In this document: piece by piece, positions 5,138 through 5,283 of the stretch
How the letters are laid out: every line of letters starts with the position of its first letter
Numbering within the stretch: the stretch's first letter is position 1
NCBI GenBank assembly: GCA_900769995.1
Contig: CAAGIT010000133.1
Span: 1 to 5,283 of the forward strand
DNA: 5,283 bases
DNA from: an uncultured Oscillospiraceae bacterium
GTDB lineage: Bacteria; Bacillota; Clostridia; Oscillospirales; Oscillospiraceae
Direction of reading: 5' to 3'
Program-made: the position numbers and the translations under genes
The notes under the pieces: model-generated
Databases searched by the model: none
What the model was told of the DNA's origin: nothing
Seen by the model: the letters and a program-made list of their open reading frames with translations, nothing else

Positions 5138-5283
5138 TGCGTATCACGATAGAAAGAATCGTTAATGTTGATAATCTCAATGTGCTCGTCACTGTCGCCA
5201 AACACCTGATACTGGAAGCAATAACGCAGCCAGGGATTGTTCACACTCTGCAATTCCACAAGATAATTGGTTCGAGTTTCCCC
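5113..5283 (-). CDS. 3' end of a larger gene of unknown family, partial
   Basis: The reading is open from the right edge and ends with TAG at 5115-5113, giving the last 56 residues of a protein whose start is outside the window. The visible part includes TRTNYLVELQSVNNPWLRY, a strand-like FQYQVFGDSDEHIEIININD and SFYRDTHPHLHSNK before the stop. I do not recognise a family. There is no membrane segment here. The last few residues are probably not native: a shift of one base in the CCC run at 5137-5135 would continue into the open segment that ends at 4916, so this is likely the upstream part of a frameshifted gene. Together they would be the toxin-like first member of the minus-strand unit. 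Confidence 0.55.
   Translation of the reverse strand, partial: GETRTNYLVELQSVNNPWLRYCFQYQVFGDSDEHIEIININDSFYRDTHPHLHSNK

Overview
The window looks like chromosomal DNA from an anaerobic, endospore-forming Firmicute of the class Clostridia, perhaps an Oscillospiraceae/Ruminococcaceae-type gut bacterium. The reasons are a dipicolinate synthase gene pair (dpaA-dpaB, spore-specific), a DUF4364 winged-helix gene (a family known from this phylum), strong AGGAGG-type ribosome binding sites and a moderately GC-rich coding style. The lineage is an inference.

Left part (1-3206) is ordinary, fairly GC-rich genome. A DUF4364 gene is read leftward from a sigma-A-type promoter. The intergenic gap is shared with dpaA, read rightward, which has a sigma-K-like sequence upstream. 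dpaA and dpaB overlap by ATGA and should make the two subunits of dipicolinate synthase, which converts the lysine-pathway intermediate dihydrodipicolinate into the dipicolinic acid loaded into spores. After dpaB come a GC-rich hairpin, a separate vegetative-type promoter and a family 2 glycosyltransferase gene. An outward, very consensus-like promoter at the left edge drives a gene outside the window.

Right part (3207-5283) is visibly more AT-rich and looks like an accessory island. It starts with a 51-codon gene remnant without a start (3212-3367, + strand), which I think resembles the C-terminal tail of polymorphic-toxin or phage-head-associated proteins. Everything after that is on the minus strand. 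Reading inward from the right edge: the 3' end of a larger protein gene, apparently broken by a one-base frameshift near 5137; a 67-residue two-helix membrane protein starting 18 bases after it; a 233-residue membrane-anchored protein coupled by ATGA overlap; and, after a gap with an inverted repeat and a possible promoter, a 157-residue putative lipoprotein. A large-protein 3' end followed at once by small membrane or lipoprotein genes of no known family is the layout expected of a toxin with immunity genes, here probably decaying. None of these accessory proteins could be assigned to a family with confidence.
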